DNA of 64,000 nucleotides from Cymbomonas tetramitiformis (GCA_001247695.2 LGRX02034707.1:1-64000); one strand, 5' to 3'. Positions 32,000 through 44,225 are shown, counted from the first letter of the stretch. Notes: generated by a model from the sequence alone, not told the origin. Made by a program: numbers and translations.

Positions 32000-32745
32000 C
32001 AAGAAGCATGTCATGGATCCTCCCAACGGGCACCCTTGTACCGAGTATCGCTCGGTGATGATGTATAACGATGTTGCGGACTACGAGACCTATTTTTGGG
32101 GACCCCGGTCGATGTCTAAGGTGCATATTTGAGTTATGAAGAGATGCCAGAGCCTAGCAGACATCGTACTAGTACGCATGCACAAGTAGCATACCATGGA
32201 TTTTCCCAATAGTCACCCTTGTACCGAGTATCGCTCGGAGATGATGTACAACGATGTTGTGGACTACGAGACCCATTTTCGGGGACCCCGGTCGATGTCT
32301 AAGGTGCATATTGGAGCTTTGAAGAGATGCCAGGGCCTAGCGGACAACGTACTAGTACGCATACACAAGTAGCATGCCATGGATTCTCCCAACGGGCACC
32401 CTTGTACCGAGTATCGCTCGGTGATGATTTGTAACGATGTTGTGGACTACGAGGCCCATTTTTGGGGACCCCGGTCGATGTCTAAGGTGCATATTCGAGT
32501 TATGAAGAGATGCCAGGGCCTAGCAGACAGCGTACTAGTACGCATGCACAAGTAGCATGCCATGGATTCTCCCAATGGTCACCCTTGTACCGAGTATCGC
32601 TCGGAGATGATGTATAACGATATTGTGGACTACGAGACCCATTTTTGGGGACCCCGGTCGATGTCTAAGGTGCATATTGGAGCTTTGAAGAGATGCCGGG
32701 GCCTAGCGGACATCGTACTAGTACGCATACACTTGTCGCATTTTT
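32000..32745 (+). repeat. 183-bp satellite, four units, dimeric higher-order pattern
   Basis: CCCAAC/T markers at 32022, 32205, 32388 and 32571 give an exact 183-base period. Units 1 and 3 share one variant set (AGTTATGAAGAGATGCC), units 2 and 4 another (GAGCTTTGAAGAGATGCC), so the higher-order period is 366. Each unit carries a 61-codon reading frame beginning near ATGGATTCTCCC and closed by TAG in the first three. Unit 1 also has an internal stop. No known domain is recognised. Confidence 0.9.
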
Positions 32746-33876
32746 GAGCTTTTTTTATTATGCTATGATGTGGCGTCTATCTCTGGCGCATGGCTCGTTC
32801 CTTTCCGCTCTTCCAGGACTAGGCTCTTCGCATTTTCGCGACCCGCGGTTTTCCCCGGGAACTTCGACCGACGATTCACCGATTCTTTTGACTACTTGGT
32901 GGCTAGTGAGCTACAAGTAGGTGGTGCCTTGGCGCGCATGGGGTTTCCGCGAGAAGATTTGAGGTTCGCGAGCAAGGGCATTCCGACCGGGAAGTTGGGA
33001 ATGAGCACATAATTTCAGTTCGGAATCTGTTTTAGTATCGGTTTCAACCACTTGACCCTCCCCTTGGGCGAGAGAATTGGTTCGACAGGCCCCTCCTGTT
33101 CGGACCGCAGTTCATTATTCTTCATCCTCTTCCCAGCAGCGGCTTATATGGGCTCTGAGTGACGCCTCGCGAATGATGTTGTTTATAGTGATAGCTGGAC
33201 AGATTGGAGTGCCCACTTGGGTGCTTCAATGCGTCGTATGACAGCGGTGTACCTTATGGATTGAAGGTCCGATCGATTCTCCATTTTGTGGACACCTCTA
33301 GGACAGGGCTTCGCTGTGGACACAGGTTTCCGCAGTGCGCTTTATGGCGGAGTTTTAGACGTTCCACTTGGAACTGAATTTTTACCGTAGCTGGAGAGCA
33401 ACATGTTTTGGCTTGGACGTTTACTATATTCTCTATCTGGTTCTTTACCCTCTTTGGTGTTATGGTGTTTCTTGCCGCATTTCTTGGGCGGACCTCGACA
33501 CTTACTGGCCTACACTACGACATTTTGCCAGTGCTAGATGGTTAGATGCAGCGCGTATCGCCTAGTTGTCAGTTTCTTTTTGTGCATTCTTTTGGCAGCG
33601 CAGGCTGGGTTTCTACATTTGATGCGTAGTTGGGTATTTTATGCAGCGTTGCGCAGAGCTTTGGACCGACGATGAGTATTTTATGCTGCGTTGCGCAGCG
33701 CATCGGACCGAATGTTGATCACATGTTGAAGTCCGATTGAACTTACTCTAGGCCAACGAACTTACTACCCGAGACTATTGACGATCGTACGAACTAGATC
33801 CTGTTTTTTTTGGATGCAATCCACTCTGCCTTGGGGGGTTTCACTGGGAGTGGCGGGCTGGCTATACGGTATGCTG
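32746..33876. other. Non-repetitive stretch, no gene established
   Basis: Short ORFs exist (for example 32770-33012 and 33368-33565, plus strand) but show no recognisable domain. A short direct repeat (TATTTTATGC, TTGCGCAG, GGACCGA) occurs near 33635-33710. Confidence 0.4.
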
Positions 33877-34429
33877 TGTCAAGGTTGGATATCAACCTTA
33901 AAGACTATGCGGCTGCTATTGAACTGTAGCAAGCTCGCAACAATACTTGGTGGGGATGAGTGCAGCGCTCTGGTGTCCAGAAGTGTCTGCTTGAGCGCAA
34001 TGCTCCTCATATACCTCATATACAATGCCCTCACGCTTCATAAGCGTTACCACCATCGGGTTGTGAACCCGAGAGCATTGGGTGAACTAACCGTATCGGC
34101 TGGTCGAAATAGCCATTTGATACTCGCATGCTGTTCAGTTCATGCTTGAAGCGAAGACGCGTCCTCTCAGAACAGATCGTTCTTCAAGAACTTGTCTTGC
34201 TTCGCCATCGAGATGCCGTACCTGGCTTCTCGATGACAGATGTCACTCATGGTGAGTGGACGACAGACATTATGACTGTACATGTCATAGTCGACCGTAC
34301 TGACAATACTTGACGACTGTATGTCATTATAACATATGACATGACATGACATGACATTGTATGACATGTATGACATGTATGACAGCTATGCCACGTATAA
34401 TACATATGTCATCGGTCATATCCCTGACA
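33877..34429 (-). repeat. LTR of an older A/B-family relative (element D), minus strand
   Basis: Its reverse complement begins TGTCAGGG and aligns along its length to the LTRs of copies A and B, but with many substitutions and indels. The far end reads CCTTGACA rather than CCTTATCA. It is the 3' LTR of a minus-strand copy, because the 3' UTR follows at 34430. The segment 34207-34230 is the unoccupied form of the G2 insertion site. Confidence 0.85.
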
Positions 34430-35265
34430 GATCTCCCCTCTTAGAAGAGTTGTGACCTCACAATATAGGGTGCATACCTTTGTATATGTCTTTGATGTCT
34501 TTGTTGTTGAGCTGGTACCAGTCTTCTTACACCGATGAGGCGTCCCTCAAGGTGTTTTAGGATATTGGGGGGAACTGATTCCACTTCAAACCCTCACCTC
34601 AGGCATATAGCCCTACAGTTATTAGGATGATGCAGCCCCCCTTGAATTGCGTTTCGTATTTCAGAGTGACGTTTCAGGGTATCTTCCGAGGTTTACGTTA
34701 CGGATAGATATTGCGCTTGCCGATCGAACGAACTATCATACATGTTTCCACGGCTTTTTTGCATCCACCCCTTCCTCCCCTCCGAGAGCTTACTCCCCGG
34801 TAGGTTCACAGGCAGAATGGAGGGCCCCTTTCAGGCTTGGTTTAATGCAAACGGAGTGGGCCCTGCTTAACGAGATATCGGAGGGTCTCTATGAGTCCAC
34901 TTTAAATCCTCACCCGATCTGCCAGACTCCTTTTTTTTCGGTCCGGTACGCGCGCACTGACGAACATTTCATAGATTGGATTCGACAACGTACTAATGTG
35001 AAATTCGTTTAGTTATGTATGTCAATCATAACTCAGGATCACAACTCCGTCCACCTCAGTAACCGGTAGCTGCGCCGGATTACTGGCCATAAAATCCGAA
35101 TGACAAACCACGGTCTGGCAAAGGCAGCATAGCAGTTTTTATTTATCCACAGATATGGTACCCGCATGTATGCGTATCTGTGCAAGGGTATGATTTGGTA
35201 CAAGGCTCACTACACCTTAGCAAGGAAGGATCAATTTCCTGCTCCTGTCATATCAATTTGATGCA
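34430..35265 (-). other. 3' UTR relic of element D, minus strand
   Basis: The reverse complement matches 28690-29695 of copy B in order, including the CTCCCCTCTTAGAAGAG polypurine end beside the LTR and the TATTTATCCACAGATAT segment near 35140. It is diverged and has gaps. ORFs here are incidental. Confidence 0.8.
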
Positions 35266-35288
35266 GGGTAAAAATGTTAGGGATGTAA

Positions 35289-35376
35289 CCCTGCAGTTCT
35301 TGGGATGCAGCCCTGCAGTTTTTGGGATGCAGCCCTGCAGTTTTTGGGATGCAGCCCTGCAGTTCTTGGGATGCAG
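35289..35376. repeat. 22-bp tandem repeat, four units
   Basis: The unit CCCTGCAGTTYTTGGGATGC plus AG is repeated four times. It resembles the 3' UTR segment CCCTACAGTTATTAGGATGA near 34613 and single copies near 36740 and 38900. Confidence 0.9.
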
Positions 35377-37586
35377 CCCTGATTATTATTCGGTCGGCAA
35401 TCATTGGCCAAAGTCATCGGCTAGCAGCTTTTGACTCAGAAGCCACAATGTTATAGAAGCTACGACCTATCGTGACCATATGCGGCAGTTATGCCTTCAG
35501 CATACGTAGACAATATGATTATGTGGAAATTATAATCCCACTTAAGTTGCATCATGTTAAATTTATCCAGGTGTTAACAAGTGTTCAGGATTTGATAAGG
35601 GGTTGACGCCCCACAGGCCAAAGGTCATTGTCTCGTAAGGCTCGCTTCAAGTGTGCGGCTTTGAGGATCAGCGTCCCGGCGAGGCATAGGCATGATGCTT
35701 CCTTGATTACCATGGAGCTGGAAATGAGAATGCTCAAGATATTCGAAGACAGGAAGGCTTTTTGTTGGCCAGAGTTGCTGTCTAGATGCTTAACCTCTAT
35801 GGGATTGCATTCGGATACAAACTGTGCAACCATACATGTGATTTATGCATTGGTGTATGACTTTGATGAATTGTCTCTTGTCATGAACCTGGAAGGAATG
35901 ACGGGCAAATAGCTAGAGCGGCGGATCTCACTCACTCGGCTTTGCTGTTATGGAATTCGATGCCTGAATGGCACAAATGGCAATCCTTGGCTCAGATGCT
36001 TTCCTTCAGACTCTGGCAACAACTTGTGCGCCAGGATCAACAATTCATCAATCAAAACACATGTTACCAAGGCTGATTCAACGAATCCTTCAACTCTTGA
36101 AATTCAACAATCAGCATCTCAGGCTGTTGACGTCAAAGTAATGGTTGTAAGCTTACAATATAGCTTATTCACATTTAAAAAACCATCGTTCTCCTATGTC
36201 AGTGCCCTTCATATAATATGATAGAGCCGGAGAAATATGCATCTATGATTTCTTCATAATGAACTTCATGTGTCAGTAAGTCAAATAAAGACTTCATTTG
36301 ATGCTTCAATCGGCATGATGTACCGTGTCATCAAACTTTATGACTGCTATACACAGATGCTGGAACTTTTCATAAGATTTTTAATCTTCCAAGCAAAAAC
36401 ACAATGATGTAAAATCAAAATGATGTAAATCAATTTGTGGCAGCTGTATGAAGAATGAATGAATCTATACTCCTTCCTCCCCCTTTAAAAAGAGGTGTAT
36501 CAAACCAATCAGATGGTGATGGAGAATGCCATTCAATTATTATGTTATGTGAAAAATGGTTTGATAGAAAATCAGACTGAGATTACTCATCGAATCAATT
36601 GCTTTCGAGGTAACAATGTCAAATTGTCAATATGAACACCGATTCTCTCTACGTCACACCGGCAACATGCCTGACGCTTTTGAATGCGGCGAATGCCAGA
36701 TGATGTCAAATGCCAATGTCAATCCACTATGATTCAATATGCAGTTTTTGGGTTGCGGCCCACATACATTGTTGGTTCAGGATCACAATAGAGTGCCTAA
36801 CTTTAGACAATGTTTCTGGATAATGATTGTCACAATGAACAACGAAACTAGTGATGGTACCGAAGCTCACTTTGGTATGGAAGCTAATAGAGAGTCAATC
36901 AAGAATATGAATATCATTTCTCTACTGTCGTAAAAGGCTCACAGATTTAGTGTAGCTGTAATGACAACAACTTACTACGAGTTGTATTTCCGTACTTGAT
37001 GAATGGCTGGTATGTCATTTCATTGTGACATCGCCTAGTGATATGTGTATATATGAATCTTATTCAGTACATGATCACTTATCTCAATGGTACCCATTTT
37101 ATTTTTGGGCATACACTATTCAGAATGAACTGTGCTTGGAAACCATCTGTAGATTGCAGGTTCGATTTCCCGCCATGGCTTTTTCCAAGTTTCGTGGCCT
37201 AATGGACAAGGCGACAAATTTCTAAACATTCCAGAATGAGCTTTCAAAGAGTTATAATTCCTCAATGAGGCATGTGTGTCTTATGTGCCAAAATGATATG
37301 AAACCACAAGTATGATGTCAATCTATATGTGGATGGTTTATACCATTGTATGCTATTCCACAAATAAGTAGTGATGTCAGAATAAAGTTTTGGACAATTG
37401 CAACTCAGTACAAACCCGAGTGCATACAAGTCCACTTGTATGCTCAGAATCTGAATCTAATGTACTTTCTATATGCACAGGATAGAATATATTTTCTATG
37501 TGATTCTGGATTCAGGAACTAGAGTCAATGAAAAACTCCTTTCCTATTTCAGACGATGAAACCTTTATTCCCTTAGGTGCAATACC
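35377..37586. other. Diverged repeat remains, no gene established
   Basis: AT-rich sequence holds short ORFs only. A plus-strand stretch near 35920-36060 reads WNSMPEWHKWQSLAQMLSFR before a stop, which could be a gag remnant but is unproven. Confidence 0.35.
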
Positions 37587-38092
37587 TTATCTTAAGGGAT
37601 AGTCATTTTCAATACAAGTTTCAATCGATTTTCTCAAATCTGTCACCTTTATGATGATCAGACTGGTCAATTTTATAGCATAACCCACTTCCCCTTGCTG
37701 AAGGAGACGACTCCTGTCATAGGGCGGTATGTTGGCTGTTTTCATATGGCACATGGAAAACATGAGTGGCTCGGCAATCTTGGAGAATTTCGGGATAGAT
37801 ATCCTGAATTGGCCGATTATGCCCAAGAATGACCGAAGGTTAGACTTGCCATCTTTAGCCATGCGGCGTAGAGGCTGCTTGCCAACAGTTGGGTTATAGG
37901 CTGTATAGCTATGTTAGCTATGTTGGAGGCTGAATAGCCATGACTGCACGGACTCTGTCTTCCATGATAACTGGATAGACCTCTGAGATGTGGTGTCCGA
38001 TAAATCAATACATCTGACAACAACTCAACCTTAAAAGGTCTGATGAAGAGCTGATGATCTCTGCTGCACTGTAATTTTTTAATACTGTGCAC
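37587..38092 (-). pseudogene. RT fragment, relic of A/B-family element, minus strand
   Basis: Two frames give RDHQLFIRPFKVELLSDVLI and then MAKDGKSNLRSFLGIIGQFR and SIPKFSKIAEPL, clearly the RT palm-thumb and connection of copies A and B. It lacks the rest of pol. After SKIAEPL the similarity stops. It is an old, truncated copy. Confidence 0.85.
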
Positions 38093-38279
38093 TACTGAAA
38101 TGCCTCGTGATATAATAATCTCACAGAATAGGCATTGTTCAATGGCGGTATGATCAGATATGTAATGATCAATGAAGACAAGATGACCGGTATGGCTTAT
38201 TCAGCAGGCATGACTACCTCAAAGAGATGCCAATACACGGATACATTTCAAGACATAAGGGCAATAGACTTATTATGTA

Positions 38280-38600
38280 GCCTTCAAAGGCAGCTAGCAT
38301 TTATGCTGCATTGGTTAGCTCGGTGGCTTTGACCTATTTAGGTGTTGTACTCAGGCCGTAACCTGCATATTGCATTGAGTACTCTTGACATCTTTAATGA
38401 TCCAATCAGATGATATGTATGAAATATCAAGAATGGTTGCCTTTTTTCCGTGATCATCGGTGGCAGAGGCTATAGTGCTTGCACCGAATCATTATACAAT
38501 TCTAGCCTGGATACATGCTAGACCAGATGTATACAAATGTCTAGGTCTCCAAAATCAAGCTCATATGTACGTCATGGCTGATGACCTTAGAAATGTTCGA
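38280..38600 (-). pseudogene. Integrase C-terminus and chromodomain relic, minus strand
   Basis: The reverse complement aligns to 28290-28590 of copy B, including the segments around ACCTGGGTCAAAGCCACAGA and GCTACGACCCTGAGC, with many substitutions. It lies upstream (in minus direction) of the RT fragment at 37587-38092, which is the wrong order for a single element, so at least two relics are mixed. Confidence 0.8.
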
Positions 38601-39335
38601 TACATATGTGTGTCAACTTCATGGAGTTCTGCATGATTTGACTGTATATAGTCATGATTACCAAAACAACAACGATGATGCAACTTATTTGTCTTATTAT
38701 TTGTCTTTATTATTTATTTGGGTTTTAGTTGTATTTTTTTTAGCTTATCAGCTTCCCTCTTCAAGGAAGTGTAGATTGCTAGGCGGTCGTCAGGCGCCGT
38801 TTAAATACAACAGAGGTCCGATCTCATATTTGATGACGTGGTAGCTTACGTGAAGCTGGACAGCAGTTCTCGGGATGAAGCTCATTGCACCGAAGGTGCA
38901 TCGCAGTTTTTTTGGGATGCAGCCCGAATTCACGTCATCAGCGTGGGTCATATCGTGCCCATGTATGTGCTGTACAAAATACAACACTACCCTCCAGCGG
39001 CGAAGTGGTTTGTTATTACCATCATCGTATGCTGTGGGATATCAAATATATAATCAGAGAGTATGGTAATATGTGTACCATGTTATCAATATCGGAGGGA
39101 CTGTGTCTTCTTTAAACTCCTCATGCCTATATGTATAATGGTGTTGTACTGATGTCAACACCTTCTCTCTGAGTGATTTATTGATTTCAGATGTGATGTC
39201 GTGGCAGTCAACCTTGTCCGCTCGTACCGGGGGTTGTATGAAATGTGTCCACGTCATCGGCACGAGTCATATTGTGTCCATGCATACGCGATCTTAGCGC
39301 AGGTCACAACACAGTGCCCGAGCATACTGTGCTTA
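38600..39335. repeat. Degenerate repeat sequence, no gene established
   Basis: The stretch 38740-38960 (CTCAAGGAAGTGTAGATTGC type, then a TTGGGATGCAGCCC motif) recurs in diverged form at 42640-42800. A segment with TACGCGATCTTAGCGCAGGT near 39283 recurs at 41683-41730 across the CACTA-like element. Only short ORFs are present. Confidence 0.5.
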
Positions 39336-41685
39336 CACTATTGATTTTAACCCCCCCAAGCCCTCATCAATAGTTTGTTATTTTTTATAGTATTTTGAGG
39401 CGACCATGAAATAATTAATTTTCCCCCCTATTTATTTATCGACGCCATGTGTGCATTCGATAATTATTTAGTTTTAAAACTATTTCTTGTCCTATTGCTC
39501 ATTATTTTTCACGTGAAGTTAATTAATATTAGTACTATTTATTTGTTCATATCTGAAAGTATATCGAGCTGTAATAATTAGGGTGTCTGGGTCGATGATG
39601 CAATGACTACAGTACCTGAGTTAACACATAATGAAAATAATTATTATGCGAATGAAGGAGCCCTTCTGTACATTGTCGATGGTGCCCTTTCGAATGGCAA
39701 TGCCTGTGTTACGAGAGTCTATGGCTATCACTCTGTTTTTGCTGTTTTAAAGCAGATAGGTATGTGTTGAAGTGAGGCACCGAATGAAGAGCGGCCACAT
39801 GGCCCTTGAGTACAGCGGCATCGTGCTTGAGCAAAGTGAGAGAAGCGTTTTCGAACGCTGTCTTTTTAGGGCGGCCAACGACGACTTTAGACTTAGTCAA
39901 GGCTCCATATGCTACGACTGCCCACTTTTTCTTGGTTTTGGGAAGGAACAGTGGATCGCCGTCCTGCTCCTCCTCGTCGTCGTCGCCCGGTACCACTGGC
40001 CTCACCACTATCGGGTCGTTGTTCACTGCTGACGCCTCGACGACCTTCACGCCTAGGCTGCTTAAAATTGAGGCCTGCGGCAGCCTATCCAAACGACGAC
40101 GCTTGGCTACCATGTCACCGAGTGTGACTGGTTTACATTGGCATATTGGTCCCAGTCCCCGGATCTTGCATACCAGGCAGTCCACGGGATTGTTCACACC
40201 GCTCATCTTCAATGAGTTTGAAAGCAGTCCAGCGGCGCATCCTCTTGCTCTTGGACTGTGTCGGGGCGGTGCGACTGTGTCCACTACCCGGTGGTACATG
40301 GGGATGTACCCAAGAGGGTCTGGGTACATAGGGATGTACCCAAGCTAAATCGACGGTATGGGGGCATAAATTTAACGGTTTGTCGTTACGAATCATCAAT
40401 ATAGTTAGCCAACATCATCATGAACACGGGAATATGCCGTCACAAGCATCCTGACAGGATATATATCATGTCAGGTGCATTCAAACCCATGCAAATCGCA
40501 ACTTGGCTCCCAAAAACATTTTTCTAATTGTTTTTTACCACGGTTTGTTGCGACTCGCCTTTTTCACAGTCTCGCATATCTTAGGGGGCGGGGGATTCTT
40601 CACAAAGTGGAATACTTTTTAAGGTTTGTTACACCACAATATCTTAATTAATTTATTTTCGTCATGTTCGGCGTACCCTAGATCCCCAAGCTTAACTGCT
40701 TACTTGCCGCACGGCACGAGGTACCTTATCGGGTATGGGGACGAGTCGACGCGAGCGGTTGAAGGTGACCTGTGATATCGATTATTATGACCAAAAATAT
40801 TTGCCAGCTCATTCTTTGGCAATCGTATTTGCGATAACATGCATTGCACAGATAAATATGCTTTCGTTCAATAGATCGATGGGTGGGAGTCATCACACAT
40901 GTCCGCGCGCATTTTTTCGAGGCGAAATCTAAAATCTGACACTGTTTTATGATGAGAAGTCTTGATGATGAAGTATGATAACTTGTGAGGTATGGGACCG
41001 ACCCATGATAAAATAAGTGCTTTGAAGGGTCTATGTTAATGCCCTAATGAAACATCGACCAAATATGCAATTTTCATGTGCATAACCATGCATACAAATC
41101 GATGTACCCAAGCGATGTACCCAAGAATTTAGAACTTGAGAATTTCGTCTTTTCTGGAAAATCACCTAGGCAACCGCCCCCCAAAACCCATGTCTATGAC
41201 ACGAATACCGCCAATCATATGGTTCATACCCAAGATTGGTGTGTTATTGACAACCTATATCGGCCATATGGACACTTGAAATGTTTCGAGCTCGCCATGG
41301 CGTGCGGAACAAAGAGTGGCTTGGGTACATCGTGATGTACCCAAGACCGGGTAGTGGACAACTGTGATCATGAGCGCTTCGAATCTTTCACCACCCGACT
41401 CACTGTTTCACTGTCACTATCACTATTAGGCCGACACTTGTCCATAGCAGATACTTAATATTTGCCTATTTGTTTGTTATACGTCATTCGGCGAGGGAAA
41501 TTACTTATTTTCCTAACTATTTCTTGCTCCTATTGGTCACGAAATCGGCGTCCGAATTACTTAATAAAGATACTATTACTTTATTGGTCACGTGTGAGCC
41601 TGCTGAAGATATTTTGTTTCCATCAATTGTTTATAGATTACGACATTGCCCCTGAAATAATTAATTTTTGTTGAAATCAATAGTG
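39336..41685. mobile_element. 2.35 kb CACTA-like DNA element
   Basis: Ends CACTATTGATTTTAAC (left) and its near-perfect inverse (right) are flanked by TA on each side (39334-39335 and 41686-41687). Ends starting CACTA with a 2-3 bp duplication suggest the CACTA/EnSpm group. The size is too small for a CACTA transposase, and none is seen; one 206-codon ORF lies on the minus strand. Subterminal AT-rich blocks (AACTATTTCTTG, near 39477 and 41515) occur in both halves. Confidence 0.65.
39709..40329 (-). CDS. Uncharacterised 206-residue protein in CACTA-like element
   Basis: Not recognised. It starts at an ATG (MYPDPLGYIP) and ends TAG. Visible features are a possible metal-binding cluster (CLVCKIRGLGPICQC), an acidic run (GDDDEEEQDGD) followed directly by a basic block (PKTKKKW), and RPKK, which resembles an AT-hook-like basic motif. 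These suggest a nuclear or DNA-associated protein, but that is inference. The N-terminus is translated from copies of the motif TGGGTACATMGGGATGTACC, so the ORF may have grown through a repeat. No homologue is known to me. Confidence 0.45.
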   Translation of the reverse strand: MYPDPLGYIPMYHRVVDTVAPPRHSPRARGCAAGLLSNSLKMSGVNNPVDCLVCKIRGLGPICQCKPVTLGDMVAKRRRLDRLPQASILSSLGVKVVEASAVNNDPIVVRPVVPGDDDEEEQDGDPLFLPKTKKKWAVVAYGALTKSKVVVGRPKKTAFENASLTLLKHDAAVLKGHVAALHSVPHFNTYLSALKQQKQSDSHRLS

Positions 41686-43024
41686 TAATCACAGTACGCG
41701 ATTTTAGCGTAGGTCACATTGTACCTCAATTTATTACATCTGAGGAAATCTATTACTGTACTCATCTTTGTGAGTTTAGACAGCATTGTACTGATTGCAA
41801 CGCTTTTTCTGATGATTTATATATCACAGATTATACCAAATGTGGTGATCAGTCCAGTGCAAAATTTTGTCACCGGAATGTACAGGGATTGTGAATGATT
41901 GCAATCCAGCCGGAGGAATAATCTCAGCAGCTGTTCTGTACTAATGAATTCATCGGAGTTATACTCATTTCGACGATTCGAAACCCATGTCATTTGTAGT
42001 GATGCCAACGCACATGAATATATAGGGGTTTCCTCAGAATGCTTTTATGTGATGTCAACATATTAGGAACAATTCACTTGCATCCAGGACGAAGGAGTTA
42101 CGCCTGGAAGGTTTTGCATGGTGGTCACCCAACAGTTATCAGTTGTTATTCGGGTGCCACATTCTGCCTTCAGTACTGGGACTATATCAACCAGTCCTAC
42201 AGCGATGCACCTGTCCTTCCCACTCTTATGTATGGCTATAGTGCCAAAGTGTATCAGGTGGGATATATATATACATTATATAACTATCATCTTCTGATTC
42301 AAAGATATGCAATTAAGCATGGTATCAGGTTATATGTTATATATATAGTTAAGCATTCCGCCCTTACTCGAGAATGTAAATGCTGAGCAATAGTCAACTT
42401 ATAGTCATTGGGATGTAGTTTCCCATCCGAGTTTACACTTTATTGGTGACGGTGGGTTTAACGTTGTACAGATTTCAACGTTACTTGTGGATGCAGTGGT
42501 TTTATCAAAAGCAATCCATCAGAAATCACCACGTATCGGAATATAAAATGGATGTGTGTGTGAGAGAGAGATATATATATATCTATATATTGTACATGTA
42601 TTATATTTGTACATTGATATAATGAGGTGAAGTATATATATGGTTCCACCTTCTTCCCCCCTCAAGGAAGTGTGAATTCCATAGGCAGTTGTCAAGTGCC
42701 TATTACCTCATTAAGCAGCATGCAATCCTTATAGGAAGCAGCTGTACAATTATCGGGTTGTTGCCCTACAGTTATTGGGTTGTTGCCCGAAATATTGGTC
42801 ATGAATGTGCTGATTTCAGCATGACCAAAATGCCAAATATAGTGTGGTTCACTAGTATTCAGTGGCATTTTAGGGTGTTACGGGTTATTGTGACCCTCAT
42901 CACCTGCAGTGACCTTAGGGTGTTACATGGTATCGGTAACACCTAATTATATCAAATTTGAGCAGTGTGAACGTTTCCTGAAGGAATAAAGCAAAACTGC
43001 ATTCAGCATGTCACTGTTTACCAC
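41686..43024. other. AT-rich spacer, no gene established
   Basis: It contains a (GA/TA) microsatellite near 42560-42590, short TATA-rich stretches and diverged copies of repeats also seen at 38740-38960. A short direct repeat (GGGTTGTTGCCC) lies at 42758-42791. Confidence 0.4.
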
Positions 43025-43429
43025 GTGATACTTGAGATGTATGGTGGTGCATCCCGCACCTACGGTTGTGGCAAGCCGCCATGGGGCTTCCCCGCACACG
43101 CGGGCCCATGGGGATTTCATTACTTTGTCTCTCTCTTTCTTTTGATCTCGATCATGGGAGTGGGAGCTGCCGCCTACACGGCGGCCAATGACATCGACTC
43201 TGTGCAGGTATCGGGTCGGGCTGCACCGCAGCCTGTGCTGTGCAGGGGAGACTTATGCATCTACCCCGGTATATCCGAGCTGGACCCCGTCACTCTGGAT
43301 GCAGTACTGCACTCCCTGGGTGCTGCGACGGTGGTTCACCGGCCGCCTGACCCACTGGAGAGCAGTGCTGCAAGCTACTACCGTGGGCATTGTGGTGACG
43401 GTGCACCTCTGGACTTTGACCCCGAGTAG
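43025..43429 (+). CDS. Membrane-segment ORF, possibly the end of a G-like element protein
   Basis: It has 134 residues. Near residue 30 is a hydrophobic stretch (FHYFVSLFLLISIMGVGAAA) likely to span a membrane; a Cys-containing, acidic C-terminus follows (CRGDLCIYP, DPVTLDAVL). The listed start is ATT or similar, and a better ATG lies at codon 5. The C-terminal part of the G1/G2 proteins also has a hydrophobic segment, and sequence before a TGCTG-beginning repeat at 43753 resembles the end of G1/G2. I therefore suspect a fragment of a third related element. The product is otherwise unknown. Confidence 0.4.
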   Translation: MILEMYGGASRTYGCGKPPWGFPAHAGPWGFHYFVSLFLLISIMGVGAAAYTAANDIDSVQVSGRAAPQPVLCRGDLCIYPGISELDPVTLDAVLHSLGAATVVHRPPDPLESSAASYYRGHCGDGAPLDFDPE

Positions 43430-43752
43430 CTTTCCTTCTGGCTCTGGCAGTGCACCACTCTGGTGGTGTGCTGAGATGTGCTTTGACCTCAACATGGTCT
43501 TCAATTTGGTTTATGCTTTTCTTTGACATCTACAATCTTCAATCTGGTTTGCTTACACAGTGCCTTTCAGTTGTTTAGCGGGAGCTACCTGCCCGTAGGT
43601 TTCTGCACTTGTGCTAGCTAGAGGGTTCCAATTTGTGTACCAGAATAGCACAGTTGGATTAGCAGTTAGGTTTGTCGCCCTAGCTCCTACCCTAACTTAT
43701 CTTGACATCTCTGACTTACCTGTCAGTCACCACCCACAGTGCTGGGGTGGTG

Positions 43753-44041
43753 TGCTGAAATCTGTATAGGCAGCCCTGACCGGGAGTCCCGGTGCAGGCC
43801 CCTATGACAGATTCCTAGGTAGCCAACACTGGACCTGTGACTGATCCGTAAGCCCGTGCTGTGACACATCAAGGTGTCACAGGTAGCTAGGACCGAGACC
43901 GTTCCGACTCCGTGACCGTTCCGGGTATATCTAGCTTAGGGTTTATTTCTTATACGAGTTTATCTATATTGGTTCACTGACTGTCTGATATCTTGAACCG
44001 GGATATTCCAGTAATTGGTATAATACACATATCACTGCGCA
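43753..44041 (+). repeat. Possible LTR of a G-related element
   Basis: It begins TGCTGAAATCTG just after GGGGTGGTG, as the G1/G2 3' LTRs begin TGCTGGACTTC after GGGTGGTG, and it could end TGCGCA. It has GC-rich hairpins (GACCGGGAGTCCCGGT). No second copy is in the window, so the boundaries are uncertain. Confidence 0.3.
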
Positions 44042-44225
44042 GCATCAATGTTCATCTGATGTAAAATTGTGCGTCCGACTGCAAATATTGTATGTACATC
44101 TGCGAGTATTGAACGAACATCGTGATTGCATGCTATGTACGCGCGTAACACATATTGTATGTAGCGCTGCATGTAGATGCACCACGGATCATGCGCCCTC
44201 AAATCGTGCGTCCCCTGCATAAGAT

